A DNA stretch of 64,000 nucleotides from Burkholderia catarinensis (GTDB lineage Bacteria; Pseudomonadota; Gammaproteobacteria; Burkholderiales; Burkholderiaceae): NCBI RefSeq assembly GCF_001883705.2, contig NZ_MDEQ02000004.1:186001-250000 (forward strand). Direction: 5' to 3'. Position 1 is the first letter of the stretch. Each line of letters starts with the position of its first letter. Under the pieces are notes generated by a model, which saw only the letters and a program-made list of their open reading frames with translations, had not been told where the DNA came from and did no database searches. Made by a program: the position numbers and the translations under genes. Shown here piece by piece: positions 25,256-34,718 of the stretch.

Positions 25256-26034
25256 AAAGCATTACTTCTCGCGACAACCCGTTGTACAAGCGCCTGAAGG
25301 CGCTCGCGGGTTCGACGCCCCATCAGCGTCGCAGCGGCCAGGCGCTGCTCGAAGGATTCCATCTCGCGAGCGCGTACCTCGATACCGGCGCGACGCCCGA
25401 GCTGTGCGTGGCGACCGAGGGCGCGCTCGGCCACGCCGAGGCCCTGGCGATCGTCGCACGCATCGATGCGCAGCGTGTCGTCACGCTGCCCGACGCGCTG
25501 TTCGGACAGTTGTCGAGCGTCGTCAGCGGCGTCGGTTTCCTGCTGCTCGTCGACCGGCCGGTGCAGCCGCTGCCGACGCGCGTGACGCACACGTCGGTCG
25601 TGCTCGACGGCGTGCAGGACGCCGGCAACGTCGGCTCGATCCTGCGCAGCGCGGCGGCCGCGGGTGTGCGCCACGTGTTCTGTGCGCCGGGGACGGCTTA
25701 CGCATGGTCGTCGAAGGTGCTGCGCTCGGGAATGGGCGCGCATTTCCTGCTGTCGATCCACGAGGACGTTGAAGCCGGCGCGCTCGCCGAACGCCTCGAT
25801 GTGCCGGTCGCGCTGACCGACTCGCACGGCGCGCAGGCGATCTACGATTGCGACCTGTCGGGGCCCGTTGCATGGGTGTTCGGCAACGAGGGCGCGGGCG
25901 TGTCGGCGTACTGGCGCGATGCGGCCACGCATCGCGTGACGATTCCTCAGCCGGGCGGGATGGAGTCGCTGAATGTCGCGGCCGCCGCCGCGGTATGTCT
26001 GTTCGAGCAGGTGCGGCAGCAGCGGCCCGCATGA
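25252..26034 (+). CDS. SpoU/TrmH-family RNA 2'-O-methyltransferase
   Basis: This 260 aa enzyme is a SPOUT methyltransferase that uses S-adenosylmethionine to methylate a ribose in rRNA or tRNA. The three SpoU motifs are present: the Asn/Arg block [17 protein letters not shown], the FGNEGAGVS block and the knot segment [18 protein letters not shown]. The N-terminal 90 residues look like a substrate-binding domain of the RlmB/TsnR type. The exact target cannot be read from the sequence. It begins with an ATGA overlap with rnhB and is followed by a terminator, so it is the last gene of the long operon. Confidence 0.9.
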   Translation: MKSITSRDNPLYKRLKALAGSTPHQRRSGQALLEGFHLASAYLDTGATPELCVATEGALGHAEALAIVARIDAQRVVTLPDALFGQLSSVVSGVGFLLLVDRPVQPLPTRVTHTSVVLDGVQDAGNVGSILRSAAAAGVRHVFCAPGTAYAWSSKVLRSGMGAHFLLSIHEDVEAGALAERLDVPVALTDSHGAQAIYDCDLSGPVAWVFGNEGAGVSAYWRDAATHRVTIPQPGGMESLNVAAAAAVCLFEQVRQQRPA

Positions 26035-26059
26035 CGTCGCACGCGCATTCCGCACAACG

Positions 26060-26089
26060 AAAAAAGGCCGCGTTCGACGCGGCCTTTTT
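26060..26089. terminator. Bidirectional terminator between the RNA methyltransferase gene and ppsR
   Basis: A run of A, the GC-rich stem GGCCGCGT-TCG-ACGCGGCC and a run of T lie between two convergent genes. It can serve both strands. Confidence 0.9.
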
Positions 26090-26127
26090 GTTTCCGGCGG
26101 CCACGCGGCCGCCCAGTGCGCAGGTGT

Positions 26128-26943
26128 TCAGTACGACTGCCGGTCGAGACGGATTTCCTGCAGGATCGTCGTCGCGATTTCCTCGATCGACTTGTGCGTC
26201 GACGACAGCCACTTGATCCCTTCGCGGCGCATCATCGCCTCGGCCTCGTTGATCTCGTAGCGGCAGTTCTCGGGCGCCGCGTACTTGCTGCCCGGACGCC
26301 GCTCGTTGCGGATCTCCGACAGGCGCTGCGGGTCGATCGACAGGCCGAACAGCTTCTCGCGGTGCGCGGCGAGCGCCGACGGCAGCTTGCCGCGTTCGAA
26401 ATCCTCCGGGATCAGCGGATAGTTCGCGGCCTTCACGCCGTACTGCATCGCGAGATACAGGCTCGTCGGCGTCTTGCCGCTGCGCGACACGCCGACGAGG
26501 ATCACGTCGGCTTCCGACAGGTTGCGGTTCGACTGGCCGTCGTCGTGCGCGAGCGAGAAGTTGATCGCCTCGATCCGCGTCTTGTATTCCTCGGTGTCCG
26601 CGTTCTGGTGGCCGCGGCCCATCGCATGGCTCGACTTGAGCTCCAGCTCCTGCTCGAGCGGTTCGACGAAGCGCTGGAACATGTCGAGCACGAGCGCGTT
26701 CGAGCGCTTGACGATGTCGTTCGACTCGCTGTCGACGAGCGTCGTGAACACGATCGCGCGGCGCCCGTCGTGTACGGCGGCCTCGTTGATCTTCTCGACG
26801 GTCGCGTAGGCCTTGTCGGGCGAGTCGACGAACGGCACGCGCACGAGACGGAATTTCTGGTCGAACTGGGAGAGGATCGAGTGCGCGAAGGTCTCGGCAG
26901 TGATCCCGGTGCCGTCGGAGACGATGAATACGGTAGGCAGCAT
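26128..26943 (-). CDS. ppsR: PEP synthase regulatory protein PpsR (kinase/pyrophosphorylase)
   Basis: PpsR (271 aa) is a DUF299 bifunctional enzyme: it inactivates PEP synthase by ADP-dependent phosphorylation of a threonine and reactivates it by phosphorolysis. The phosphate loop [15 protein letters not shown] is clear, and the N-terminus [18 protein letters not shown] is typical. The reading frame continues upstream to 27279, but the ATG at 26943 gives the family length and N-terminus. It is divergent from its target gene ppsA, the usual arrangement. Confidence 0.95.
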   Translation of the reverse strand: MLPTVFIVSDGTGITAETFAHSILSQFDQKFRLVRVPFVDSPDKAYATVEKINEAAVHDGRRAIVFTTLVDSESNDIVKRSNALVLDMFQRFVEPLEQELELKSSHAMGRGHQNADTEEYKTRIEAINFSLAHDDGQSNRNLSEADVILVGVSRSGKTPTSLYLAMQYGVKAANYPLIPEDFERGKLPSALAAHREKLFGLSIDPQRLSEIRNERRPGSKYAAPENCRYEINEAEAMMRREGIKWLSSTHKSIEEIATTILQEIRLDRQSY

Positions 26944-27318
26944 GAATCTGGATGTCGAACGTGAAAGGCGGTTGCGCGGGCGGCTGGAGGTTCGCCTCCA
27001 GACGCAGTGACAAGGTCGCGCCACATCCGGCAGCCGGCACGGTAGAATAGCGGCAACCTGTTGGATAAGCAATTGCGGGGGCAGGGCGCGAACGGCGCCC
27101 CCGGCTTGGCCGCTCGATTCCAAAATTCCCGGCAAGTTTGGCGATTTGTCTGCAAATTTCGCCTTCGGCCGGGATTTTTGCAAATCGGGTCGGAAGATTT
27201 TTCGCCACTGCGATTGTTTATCTAACAGGTTGCGCAAGACGCGCCGCGCCTTTTTGCAGGCGCCCGCGTCCAAGCCCACTTGCGCGATCGAGCATTTTCT
27301 TCACACTTAGGGGCTTGT
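26944..27318. promoter_or_regulatory. Divergent ppsR-ppsA control region with inverted repeats
   Basis: No gene is supported here. Three symmetrical elements are visible. CTGGAGG-TTCG-CCTCCAG (26984-27001) is a tight hairpin in the ppsR leader. A GC-rich repeat around 27085-27100 includes GCGCCC. A larger nested repeat has outer arms at 27122-27133 and 27168-27179 (AAAATTCCCGGC / GCCGGGATTTTT, one mismatch) and an inner imperfect repeat, 140 bases before ppsA. The last resembles a terminator or attenuator because its 3' arm ends in five T. No near-consensus promoter stood out. Confidence 0.5.
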
Positions 27319-29718
27319 ATGACTAACGCAGCAAACGTCGCAAAGGACCAGGCGTATGTAATTCCGTTCGAGCAGTTGCGGATGACCGATGTGGAAATCG
27401 TGGGCGGCAAGAATGCGTCGCTCGGCGAGATGATCAGCCAGCTTTCCGAAGCAGGCGTTCGCGTACCCACCGGTTTCGCCACGACCGCGCTCGCGTTCCG
27501 TGATTTCCTCACGCACAACGACCTTACCGATCGCATCGCCAAGCGTCTCGAGTCGCTCGACATCGACGACGTGAAGGCGCTCGCCGAAGCCGGTGCCGAA
27601 ATCCGCAAGTGGATCGTCGACGCACCGATGCAGGCGCGCCTCGAGCAGGAAATCCGCGCGCAGTTCGAAGTCCTGAAGAACGGCTCGCCGGCTGAACTGT
27701 CGTTCGCCGTGCGCTCGTCCGCGACCGCGGAAGACCTGCCCGACGCATCGTTCGCCGGCCAGCAGGAGTCGTACCTGAACGTCGTCGGCATCGAAGACGT
27801 GCTCGACCGCATGAAGCACGTGTTCGCGTCGCTGTATAACGACCGCGCGATCTCGTACCGCGTGCACAAGGGCTTCACGCACGCCGAGGTCGCCCTGTCG
27901 GCCGGCGTGCAGCGCATGGTCCGCTCGGACGTCGGCGCGGCCGGCGTGATGTTCACGATCGACACCGAATCGGGCTTCAAGGACGCCGTGTTCATCACGT
28001 CGAGCTACGGCCTGGGCGAAACCGTCGTGCAGGGCGCGGTGAACCCGGACGAGTTCTATGTGTTCAAGACGACGCTCGCACAGGACAAGTACCCGATCAT
28101 CCGCCGCTCGATCGGCTCGAAGCTGATCAAGATGGAATTCACGCAACCGGGCGAGCCGGGCCGCGTGAAGACGGTCGACGTGCCGCACGAACAGCGCAAC
28201 CGCTACTCGATCACCGACGAGGACGTGATCGAGCTGGCGAAGTACGCGGTCATCATCGAGAAGCACTACCAGCGTCCGATGGACATCGAGTGGGGCAAGG
28301 ACGGCCGCGACGGCAAGATCTTCATCCTGCAGGCACGCCCGGAAACGGTGAAAAGCCAGGCGACCGGCAAGGCCGAGCAGCGCTTCAAGCTGAAGGGCCA
28401 GTCGCAGGTGCTGGCGACGGGCCGTGCGATCGGCCAGAAGATCGGCGCGGGCCCCGTGCGCGTGATCCAGGATCCGTCGGAAATGGAACGCGTGCAGCCG
28501 GGCGACGTGCTGGTGGCCGACATGACCGACCCGAACTGGGAGCCGGTGATGAAGCGCGCGGCCGCGATCGTCACGAACCGTGGCGGCCGGACCTGCCACG
28601 CGGCGATCATCGCGCGTGAGCTCGGCGTGCCGGCGGTCGTCGGCTGCGGCGACGCAACCGACGTGCTGAAGGACGGCGCGCTCGTCACCGTGTCGTGCGC
28701 TGAAGGCGACGAAGGCAAGATCTACGACGGGCTGCTCGAGACGGAAGTCACGGAAGTGCTGCGCGGCGAACTGCCGGAAATCCCGGTCAAGATCATGATG
28801 AACGTCGGCAACCCGCAGCTCGCGTTCGACTTCTCGCAACTGCCGAACGGCGGCGTGGGTCTCGCGCGTCTCGAGTTCATCATCAACAACAACATCGGCG
28901 TTCACCCGAAGGCGATTCTCGAGTACCCGAACATCGACCAGGACCTGAAGAAGGCGGTCGAGAGCGTTGCGCGCGGCCACGCGTCGCCGCGTCAGTTCTA
29001 CGTCGACAAGCTGACGGAAGGCGTCGCGACGATCGCTGCGGCGTTCTATCCGAAGCCCGTGATCGTGCGTCTGTCCGACTTCAAGTCGAACGAGTACAAG
29101 AAGCTGATCGGCGGTTCGCGTTACGAGCCGGACGAGGAAAACCCGATGCTGGGCTTCCGCGGCGCGTCGCGCTACATCGCCGAAGACTTCGCACAGGCGT
29201 TCGAGATGGAGTGCCGTGCACTGAAGCGCGTGCGCGACGAGATGGGCCTGACCAACGTCGAGATCATGGTGCCGTTCGTGCGTACCGTGAAGCAGGCGGA
29301 GCGCGTCGTCGGCCTGCTCGACAAGTTCGGCCTGAAGCGCGGCGAAAACGGCCTGCGCCTCGTGATGATGTGCGAAGTCCCGACCAATGCGATCCTTGCC
29401 GAAGAGTTCCTGGAGCACTTCGACGGTTTCTCGATCGGCTCGAACGACCTCACGCAGCTCACGCTCGGCCTCGACCGCGACTCGGGTATGGAACTGCTGG
29501 CTGCCGACTTCGACGAGCGCGACCCGGCCGTCAAGTTCCTGCTGAAGCGCGCGATCGACACCTGCCGCAAGATGGGCAAGTACGTCGGCATCTGCGGCCA
29601 GGGCCCGTCCGATCACCCGGACTTCGCGCAATGGCTGACCGACGAAGGCATCGTGTCGATCTCGCTGAACCCCGACACGATCATCGCAACGTGGCAAGCG
29701 CTGGCCAACCGGAAGTAA
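27319..29718 (+). CDS. ppsA: Phosphoenolpyruvate synthase
   Basis: PpsA (799 aa) converts pyruvate, ATP and water to PEP, AMP and phosphate for gluconeogenesis. The N-terminal ATP-binding domain contains [12 protein letters not shown] and [19 protein letters not shown]. The swivelling domain has the phosphohistidine motif [15 protein letters not shown]. The C-terminal PEP/pyruvate barrel ends with the catalytic [11 protein letters not shown], whose Cys acts as a proton donor. The ATG at 27319 follows an AGGGG ribosome binding site. Confidence 0.97.
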   Translation: MTNAANVAKDQAYVIPFEQLRMTDVEIVGGKNASLGEMISQLSEAGVRVPTGFATTALAFRDFLTHNDLTDRIAKRLESLDIDDVKALAEAGAEIRKWIVDAPMQARLEQEIRAQFEVLKNGSPAELSFAVRSSATAEDLPDASFAGQQESYLNVVGIEDVLDRMKHVFASLYNDRAISYRVHKGFTHAEVALSAGVQRMVRSDVGAAGVMFTIDTESGFKDAVFITSSYGLGETVVQGAVNPDEFYVFKTTLAQDKYPIIRRSIGSKLIKMEFTQPGEPGRVKTVDVPHEQRNRYSITDEDVIELAKYAVIIEKHYQRPMDIEWGKDGRDGKIFILQARPETVKSQATGKAEQRFKLKGQSQVLATGRAIGQKIGAGPVRVIQDPSEMERVQPGDVLVADMTDPNWEPVMKRAAAIVTNRGGRTCHAAIIARELGVPAVVGCGDATDVLKDGALVTVSCAEGDEGKIYDGLLETEVTEVLRGELPEIPVKIMMNVGNPQLAFDFSQLPNGGVGLARLEFIINNNIGVHPKAILEYPNIDQDLKKAVESVARGHASPRQFYVDKLTEGVATIAAAFYPKPVIVRLSDFKSNEYKKLIGGSRYEPDEENPMLGFRGASRYIAEDFAQAFEMECRALKRVRDEMGLTNVEIMVPFVRTVKQAERVVGLLDKFGLKRGENGLRLVMMCEVPTNAILAEEFLEHFDGFSIGSNDLTQLTLGLDRDSGMELLAADFDERDPAVKFLLKRAIDTCRKMGKYVGICGQGPSDHPDFAQWLTDEGIVSISLNPDTIIATWQALANRK

Positions 29719-29795
29719 CGGTCGGTCATGTGCCTTCGGCGAAAGGGCGGCGCGTCCGCGCTTTCGTTGAAGGCAAAATGCAAGGTTCATGATAT

Positions 29796-29823
29796 AAACA
29801 CCCCGGTAACACCGGGGTGTTTT
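29796..29823 (+). terminator. Terminator after ppsA
   Basis: A perfect 12-base stem (AAACACCCCGGT, loop AAC, ACCGGGGTGTTT) ends in a T run, 78 bases after the ppsA stop and just before the nfeD-like gene. The A tract on the 5' side makes it near-symmetrical. Confidence 0.85.
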
Positions 29824-29840
29824 CGTTTGCAGGAGACCAC

Positions 29841-30275
29841 ATGATGTCGGGGCATCTGTTCTGGTGGGTCGCGGTGGGCGTGCTGGTCGTGGCCGAGTTG
29901 CTGACGGGCACGTTCTATCTGCTGATGATCGCGCTCGGCTTTCTCGCCGGCGGACTGCTGCAGCTGGCCGGTTTCGCGCCGCACGTGCAGTTCGGTGCGG
30001 CCGCCGCGGTCGCAATCGTCGCGATGATCGTGCTGCGCCGCTCGGGGCTCGGGCGCAAGCAGAAACGCGACACGTCGACGAATCCCGACGTCAATCTCGA
30101 TATCGGCTCGACCGTCACGGTCGACGCGTGGCGTGACGGCCGCGCGCGCGTGCAGTATCGTGGTGCCGACTGGGACGTCGAACTCGCGAACGGCGAGCGC
30201 GACGATGCGCGCGTGTATCAGGTGAGCGCCGTGCGCGGCAACTGTCTCGTGGTCGTGGCGAAACCCGCGGGCTGA
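29841..30275 (+). CDS. NfeD-like membrane protein (short form)
   Basis: This 144 aa protein has two or three hydrophobic segments in residues 5-70 and a C-terminal soluble OB-fold (from about residue 90, STVTVDAWRDGRARVQYRG). That is the layout of short NfeD proteins, which pair with stomatin-like proteins and are thought to organise membrane microdomains. Two ATG codons are adjacent (29841, 29844); AGGAG lies upstream of both, and the second has the better spacing. The SPFH gene follows 33 bases later, the usual pairing. Confidence 0.88.
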   Translation: MMSGHLFWWVAVGVLVVAELLTGTFYLLMIALGFLAGGLLQLAGFAPHVQFGAAAAVAIVAMIVLRRSGLGRKQKRDTSTNPDVNLDIGSTVTVDAWRDGRARVQYRGADWDVELANGERDDARVYQVSAVRGNCLVVVAKPAG

Positions 30276-30308
30276 TCGTCTGCTGATATAACAAGGAGGG
30301 AATATTTC

Positions 30309-31244
30309 ATGGATTCGCTGATCATCTGGGTTGTCCTGCTCGTCATCGCGATCGTGATCGTGTCGAAGACGGTGAAGATCGTGCCGCAGCAGCATGCGTG
30401 GGTGCTCGAGCGCTTCGGGCGCTATCACGCGACGCTGTCTCCGGGTCTCAATATCGTGCTGCCGTTCGTCGATCGCATCGCATACCGGCACGTGCTGAAG
30501 GAAATTCCGCTCGACGTGCCGAGCCAGATCTGCATCACGCGCGACAACACGCAGCTTCAGGTCGACGGCGTACTGTATTTCCAGGTGATGGACCCGATGA
30601 AGGCGTCGTACGGGTCGAGCAACTTCGTGTTCGCGATCACGCAGCTGTCGCAAACGATGCTGCGCTCGGTGATCGGCAAGCTCGAGCTCGACAAGACCTT
30701 CGAGGAGCGCGACTTCATCAACCACAGCATCGTGTCGGCGCTTGACGAGGCCGCCGCGAACTGGGGCGTGAAGGTGCTGCGTTACGAGATCAAGGACCTG
30801 ACGCCGCCGAAGGAAATCCTGCACGCGATGCAGGCACAGATCACCGCGGAGCGCGAAAAGCGCGCGCTGATCGCGGCATCCGAGGGCCGCAAGCAGGAAC
30901 AGATCAACCTCGCGTCGGGTGCGCGCGAAGCGGCGATCCAGAAGTCCGAAGGCGAGCGGCAGGCCGCGATCAACCAGGCGCAGGGCGAGGCCGCCGCGAT
31001 TCTGGCCGTAGCCGAGGCGAACGCGCAGGCGATCCAGAAGATCGCGAACGCGATGCAGTCGCAGGGCGGGATGGATGCGGTGAACCTGAAGGTCGCCGAG
31101 CAGTATGTCGGCGCGTTCGCGAATCTCGCGAAGCAGGGCAACACGCTGATCGTGCCGTCGAACCTGTCGGATCTCGGCAGTGCGATCGCATCGGCGATGT
31201 CGATCGTCAAACGCGCGTCGCCGGCCGCGGGCGGGAAGGGCTGA
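30309..31244 (+). CDS. qmcA: SPFH/band 7 (stomatin-like) membrane protein
   Basis: This 311 aa protein has one N-terminal membrane segment (about residues 5-22) followed by the band 7 domain (VPQQHAWVLERFGRYHATL, then ISPGLNIVLPFVD-like sequence). A long Ala/Glu/Gln-rich coiled coil (about residues 170-250) drives oligomerisation, and a short C-terminal tail ends the chain. It is most like QmcA, which forms large membrane-bound rings and may modulate proteases such as FtsH. It is co-transcribed with the nfeD-like gene. Confidence 0.9.
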   Translation: MDSLIIWVVLLVIAIVIVSKTVKIVPQQHAWVLERFGRYHATLSPGLNIVLPFVDRIAYRHVLKEIPLDVPSQICITRDNTQLQVDGVLYFQVMDPMKASYGSSNFVFAITQLSQTMLRSVIGKLELDKTFEERDFINHSIVSALDEAAANWGVKVLRYEIKDLTPPKEILHAMQAQITAEREKRALIAASEGRKQEQINLASGAREAAIQKSEGERQAAINQAQGEAAAILAVAEANAQAIQKIANAMQSQGGMDAVNLKVAEQYVGAFANLAKQGNTLIVPSNLSDLGSAIASAMSIVKRASPAAGGKG

Positions 31245-31450
31245 GCCGGAATTGCCCGATGCGCGGGCGGTTGCCGCGTGCGGTCGGCGTGCGGCGCATG
31301 GTCGCATGGTCGCGCAGTCGGGCCGGTTCGGGTGAAGCTTGCGGGATGCCGCTGGCGCGTATCTTCAGCCGAAGCAAGCGGCGTTGCGCGTGGAATCCAG
31401 CCGGCAGGCTGCGCCGGTCGACCGGTATCGACGATTCATGGAGTTCAAGA

Positions 31451-31481
31451 CGACACGGCCCGCTTCGAGCGGGCCGTGTCG
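31451..31481. terminator. Large stem-loop between the SPFH gene and smpB
   Basis: Fourteen-base perfect arms (CGACACGGCCCGCT / AGCGGGCCGTGTCG) surround the loop TCG, between the convergent SPFH and smpB genes. No T run follows on either strand, but its position and strength fit a transcription end for both. Confidence 0.6.
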
Positions 31482-31503
31482 TTTGCGATGCGCGTCGCGC
31501 GCG

Positions 31504-31950
31504 TCAGGTGCCGGCGCGCATGATGCGTGCCTTTTCGCGTTCCCAGTCGCGCTTCTTCTCGGTTTCGCGCTTGTCGTGCAGCTTCTTGCCCTTCGCGAGC
31601 GCGATGTCGCACTTTACGCGGCCGCCCTTGTAGTGGAAGTTCAGCGGCACGAGCGTGTAGCCGCGCTGCTCGACCTTGCCGATCAGTTTCTTGATTTCGT
31701 CGCGGTGCAGCAGCAGCTTGCGCGTGCGAACCGGGTCGGGCGTGATGTGCGTCGAGGCCTCGGGCAGCGGGCTGATATGGGTGCCGATCAGGAAGATCTC
31801 GTCGTGCTTGATCACGACGTAACCTTCCCTGATCTGGCCGCGCCCGGCGCGCAGCGCCTTGACTTCCCAGCCCTCTAGCACGAGCCCCGCCTCGTAGCGT
31901 TCCTCGATGTGATAATCGAAGTGCGCTTTCCTGTTGTCGATGATGCTCAT
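31504..31950 (-). CDS. smpB: SsrA-binding protein SmpB
   Basis: SmpB (148 aa) binds tmRNA and delivers it to stalled ribosomes. The OB-fold core contains [20 protein letters not shown] and the [11 protein letters not shown] block, and the basic C-terminal tail ([13 protein letters not shown]) is the part that enters the ribosomal mRNA channel. The length is normal. It is divergent from ratA, a common arrangement in proteobacteria. Confidence 0.97.
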   Translation of the reverse strand: MSIIDNRKAHFDYHIEERYEAGLVLEGWEVKALRAGRGQIREGYVVIKHDEIFLIGTHISPLPEASTHITPDPVRTRKLLLHRDEIKKLIGKVEQRGYTLVPLNFHYKGGRVKCDIALAKGKKLHDKRETEKKRDWEREKARIMRAGT

Positions 31951-32048
31951 GAAAGGATCGGGCCAACTCGTTTAAAATCACGATTTTAGCAAAGCAGGGC
32001 GGGAATCGCCCGGCTTGCGTTCCCACCTTGAGCGATGCCGCGCGATTT

Positions 32049-32486
32049 ATGGCAGATGTCCAGAAAACCGTATTGATCCGTCATTCGGCGGAACAGATGT
32101 TCGACCTTGTCACCGACGTGGCCGACTACCCCAATTTCCTGCCCTGGTGTGGCGGCGTCGAAATTCGCCGTCAGGACGAGAGCGGGATGGAAGCGCGTAT
32201 CGACATCAACTTCAAGGGCATCAAGCAGCATTTCGCGACGCGTAACACGCAGCAGCGCCCGACGCGGATCGACATGGAGTTCACGGACGGCCCGTTCAAG
32301 AAGTTCACGGGCACCTGGCGCTTCACGGCACTGCGTGCGGATGCGTGCAAGATCGAATTCGCGCTGCACTACGAGTTTTCGAGCATCCTGCTCGAGAAGA
32401 TCATCGGGCCCGTATTCAGCCATATCGCGAACACGTTCGTCGATTCGTTCGTGAAGCGCGCGGACCAGCGCTACGGGAAGGGGTGA
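32049..32486 (+). CDS. ratA: RatA-like START/polyketide cyclase-fold protein
   Basis: This 145 aa START-fold protein belongs to the RatA/Coq10 family. In E. coli RatA was reported to block 70S formation by binding 50S subunits; homologues in other organisms (Coq10) bind ubiquinone. The start region KTVLIRHSAEQMFDLVTDVADYPNFLPWC is the family signature (here described in parts: SAEQMFDLV and YPNFLPWC). An earlier TTG start at 32028 is possible. The rnfH gene follows after four bases, the conserved ratA-rnfH pairing, so the RatA name rests on both sequence and context. Confidence 0.88.
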   Translation: MADVQKTVLIRHSAEQMFDLVTDVADYPNFLPWCGGVEIRRQDESGMEARIDINFKGIKQHFATRNTQQRPTRIDMEFTDGPFKKFTGTWRFTALRADACKIEFALHYEFSSILLEKIIGPVFSHIANTFVDSFVKRADQRYGKG

Positions 32487-32490
32487 CGCG

Positions 32491-32814
32491 ATGCTGTCGA
32501 TCGAAGTCTGTTACGCGCTGCCGGACCGCCAGACGCTGATTCCGCTGTCGCTGCCCGAAGGGGCGACCGTTCGCTCGGCGATCGACGCGAGCGGCGTGCT
32601 CGCGCTGCACCCGGAAATCGACCTCGCGCACGCGAAGACGGGCGTGCACGGCAAGGTCGCGCCGCTCGACGCGCCGCTCGCCGACCACGACCGTGTCGAG
32701 ATTTACCGCCCGTTGATCGTCGATCCGAAGCTCGCGCGCCAGCGGCGCGTCGACAAGTCGCGCCGCGATGGCTCTGTCGAGGGCCGCAAGTGGATGCACA
32801 AGGACGCGCGCTGA
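32491..32814 (+). CDS. rnfH: RnfH family ubiquitin-like protein
   Basis: RnfH (107 aa) is a small beta-grasp protein of unknown role, conserved next to ratA and smpB. It begins MLSIEVCYALPDRQ, and its core is followed by VEIYRPLIVDPKLARQRRV and a basic tail. The gene starts four bases after the ratA stop and is certainly co-transcribed with it. Despite the name, no Rnf electron-transport genes are nearby. Confidence 0.9.
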   Translation: MLSIEVCYALPDRQTLIPLSLPEGATVRSAIDASGVLALHPEIDLAHAKTGVHGKVAPLDAPLADHDRVEIYRPLIVDPKLARQRRVDKSRRDGSVEGRKWMHKDAR

Positions 32815-32877
32815 CGTACGCGGTTTCGCGCGTCCCGTCCCGATCTTCCCGATTTGTCTGATTTAACGCCGCGGCGC

Positions 32878-33861
32878 TCAGTGGGCCGCGACGTTCGCGT
32901 TTGCCGTTGCGCTGCCCGGCGTATCGCCGCCGGCGGGTGTGTCGCCGTGCTGTCGCACCGAGCCGTACACGCCTGCGAGCAGCAGCACGAGCGCGGCGAT
33001 CTCGAGCGCGTGCGGCATCCGCTGGTCGTACACGAACGCGTAAAGCATCGCGAATACGGTTTCGAACACGATCAGCTGGCCCGACAGCGTAAGCGGCAGC
33101 CGCTTCGACGCGGCATTCCACAGCCCGTTGCCGAGCCACGACGCGCCGATCGCGAGCCCGAGGTTCAGCAGCCAGAACAACTGCCAGCGCGCCGCCGGTA
33201 CGCCCGCCTGCATCGTGCCGGCCGGCAGCGCGAGGATCGCGATCCAGCAGAGGCCGCCGATCAGGCCCGTCACGACGCCCCACAGTACCGACCACTCGTT
33301 GCCGCCGAAATGATGATGGCGCTGCAGGTAGCGCGCGTTTGCGACCGCATACCAGGTCCAGCTCGCGAGCGCGCCCGCCGCGCAGGCAATGCCGGCGAGC
33401 TTTTGGCCGAGCGTCGTCGTGTGCGCGGCCTCGGACGTGAACAGGTCGACGTTGATGCAGACGATGCCCGCGATCACCAGCGCGAGCGGGGCGGCGAGCC
33501 GCCGCAGCGGTACGGCGCCGTGGTCGCCGAGGCCCGCGAGCGTGACGGTGACGGGCAGCACGCCGACGATCAGTGAGCTGGGTGCGATGCCGATCAGGTG
33601 CACGGCGCCGGACAGCAGCATGTAGTACGCGACGTTGCCGACGACGGCGAGCTTCACGAGCGCGACAAGATCGTCGCGGGTCAGCCGCGCGAGCAGCGAG
33701 CGGGCGGCCGGCAGCGCGGCCGCGAGCGAGACGAGACCGTACATCGCGTAGCGGCCGGCGCTCAGCAGCACGGGCGAGAAGTCGGTCAGCAATCGCGGAA
33801 CGAGAAATACCATGCCCCACAGGGCACCCGCCAGGACACCATAGACCACACCGCGCTGCAT
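32878..33861 (-). CDS. DMT/EamA-type membrane exporter
   Basis: This 327 aa protein has about ten hydrophobic segments and an internal duplication of the EamA kind (GALWGMVFLVPRLL near the start, ETVFAMLYAFVYDQRMP in the second half). Proteins of this superfamily export amino acids, nucleosides or toxic metabolites. The substrate cannot be read from the sequence. The ATG at 33861 is preferred over a TTG four codons earlier because GGAG lies six bases upstream. It stands alone, convergent with rnfH. Confidence 0.8.
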   Translation of the reverse strand: MQRGVVYGVLAGALWGMVFLVPRLLTDFSPVLLSAGRYAMYGLVSLAAALPAARSLLARLTRDDLVALVKLAVVGNVAYYMLLSGAVHLIGIAPSSLIVGVLPVTVTLAGLGDHGAVPLRRLAAPLALVIAGIVCINVDLFTSEAAHTTTLGQKLAGIACAAGALASWTWYAVANARYLQRHHHFGGNEWSVLWGVVTGLIGGLCWIAILALPAGTMQAGVPAARWQLFWLLNLGLAIGASWLGNGLWNAASKRLPLTLSGQLIVFETVFAMLYAFVYDQRMPHALEIAALVLLLAGVYGSVRQHGDTPAGGDTPGSATANANVAAH

Positions 33862-33900
33862 CGACCGCTCCAAACAAATGACTGACGAGCGCGCATCTTA

Positions 33901-33921
33901 ACGACGCCGTCCCGGCGTCGT
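33901..33921 (-). terminator. Stem-loop after the beta-propeller gene
   Basis: Nine-base perfect arms (ACGACGCCG / CGGCGTCGT) surround the loop TCC, 80 bases past the stop of the minus-strand beta-propeller gene. A weak T-poor tail makes its termination efficiency uncertain. Confidence 0.4.
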
Positions 33922-34000
33922 CTTGTTCATTCCTGCACTCGGCGCAGGCAGGGCGGGCTTCGGCGCGCGGCACGCGCGAGCGGTCGCGACAGGCGGCGGA

Positions 34001-34687
34001 TCAGCCGTCCGCCGGATCGGGCGTTGCCCCCGCGCTGTCGCCCCACGCACGCGTACGCACGGGACGACGCACGACGCGCAGCTTGCCGCTGTTGCCGCCG
34101 CCGCAGTAGAAGCGGTCGTGGCCGTCGGATTCGAGCCCCGATACGCCGACGCCGGGCGGCATGTCGACCTGCTCGAGCACCTGGCCCGTGCGCGGATCGA
34201 TGCGCCGCAGGTCGCTCTGGTCGGCTTCCCAGGTGCCGTGCCACAGCTCCCCGTCGACCCACGTCACGCCGGTGACGAAGCGGTTCGATTCGATCGTGCG
34301 CAGCACGGCGCCCGATTGCGGATCCACCTGATGAATCTTGCGTTCGCGGTACTGGCCGACCCACAGCGTGCCTTCGGCCCATGCGAGCCCGGAGTCGGCG
34401 CCGCCGCCGGGGGCCGGGATCGTCGCGAGCACGCGGCCCGATTCCGGATCGATCTTCTCGATGCGATCGTCGACGATCTGGAACAGGTGGCGTCCGTCGA
34501 ACGCCGTGCCCGCATGGGCGGAGATGTCGAGCGAGCGGACGGTCGTGCCGCGTTCCGGATCGAGCGCATTCAGCTTGTCGCCGGACGCGTACCACACGTG
34601 CTGCCCGTCGAACGTGACGCCGTGCACGCCGTCGACGCCCGGAAACGGGCCGTATTCGCGAATGATGTCTGCACTGGAGCGTTTCAT
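34001..34687 (-). CDS. Beta-propeller protein, virginiamycin B lyase/YncE-like
   Basis: This 228 aa protein is built of repeats with the motif DP-x-x-G followed by a strand (LDPERGTTV, IDPESGRVL, VDPQSGAVL, IDPRTGQVL), the pattern of streptogramin lyase-like and glutaminyl-cyclase-like propellers. No signal peptide is seen, so it is probably cytoplasmic. Whether it is an enzyme is unknown. The start at 34687 (MKRSSADII, with GAGGTG upstream) is preferred over 34717. A regulatory gene lies directly upstream on the same strand. Confidence 0.7.
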   Translation of the reverse strand: MKRSSADIIREYGPFPGVDGVHGVTFDGQHVWYASGDKLNALDPERGTTVRSLDISAHAGTAFDGRHLFQIVDDRIEKIDPESGRVLATIPAPGGGADSGLAWAEGTLWVGQYRERKIHQVDPQSGAVLRTIESNRFVTGVTWVDGELWHGTWEADQSDLRRIDPRTGQVLEQVDMPPGVGVSGLESDGHDRFYCGGGNSGKLRVVRRPVRTRAWGDSAGATPDPADG

Positions 34688-34718
34688 GTTCGTCACCTCG
34701 TCGTTCGGTGAAGCCATC

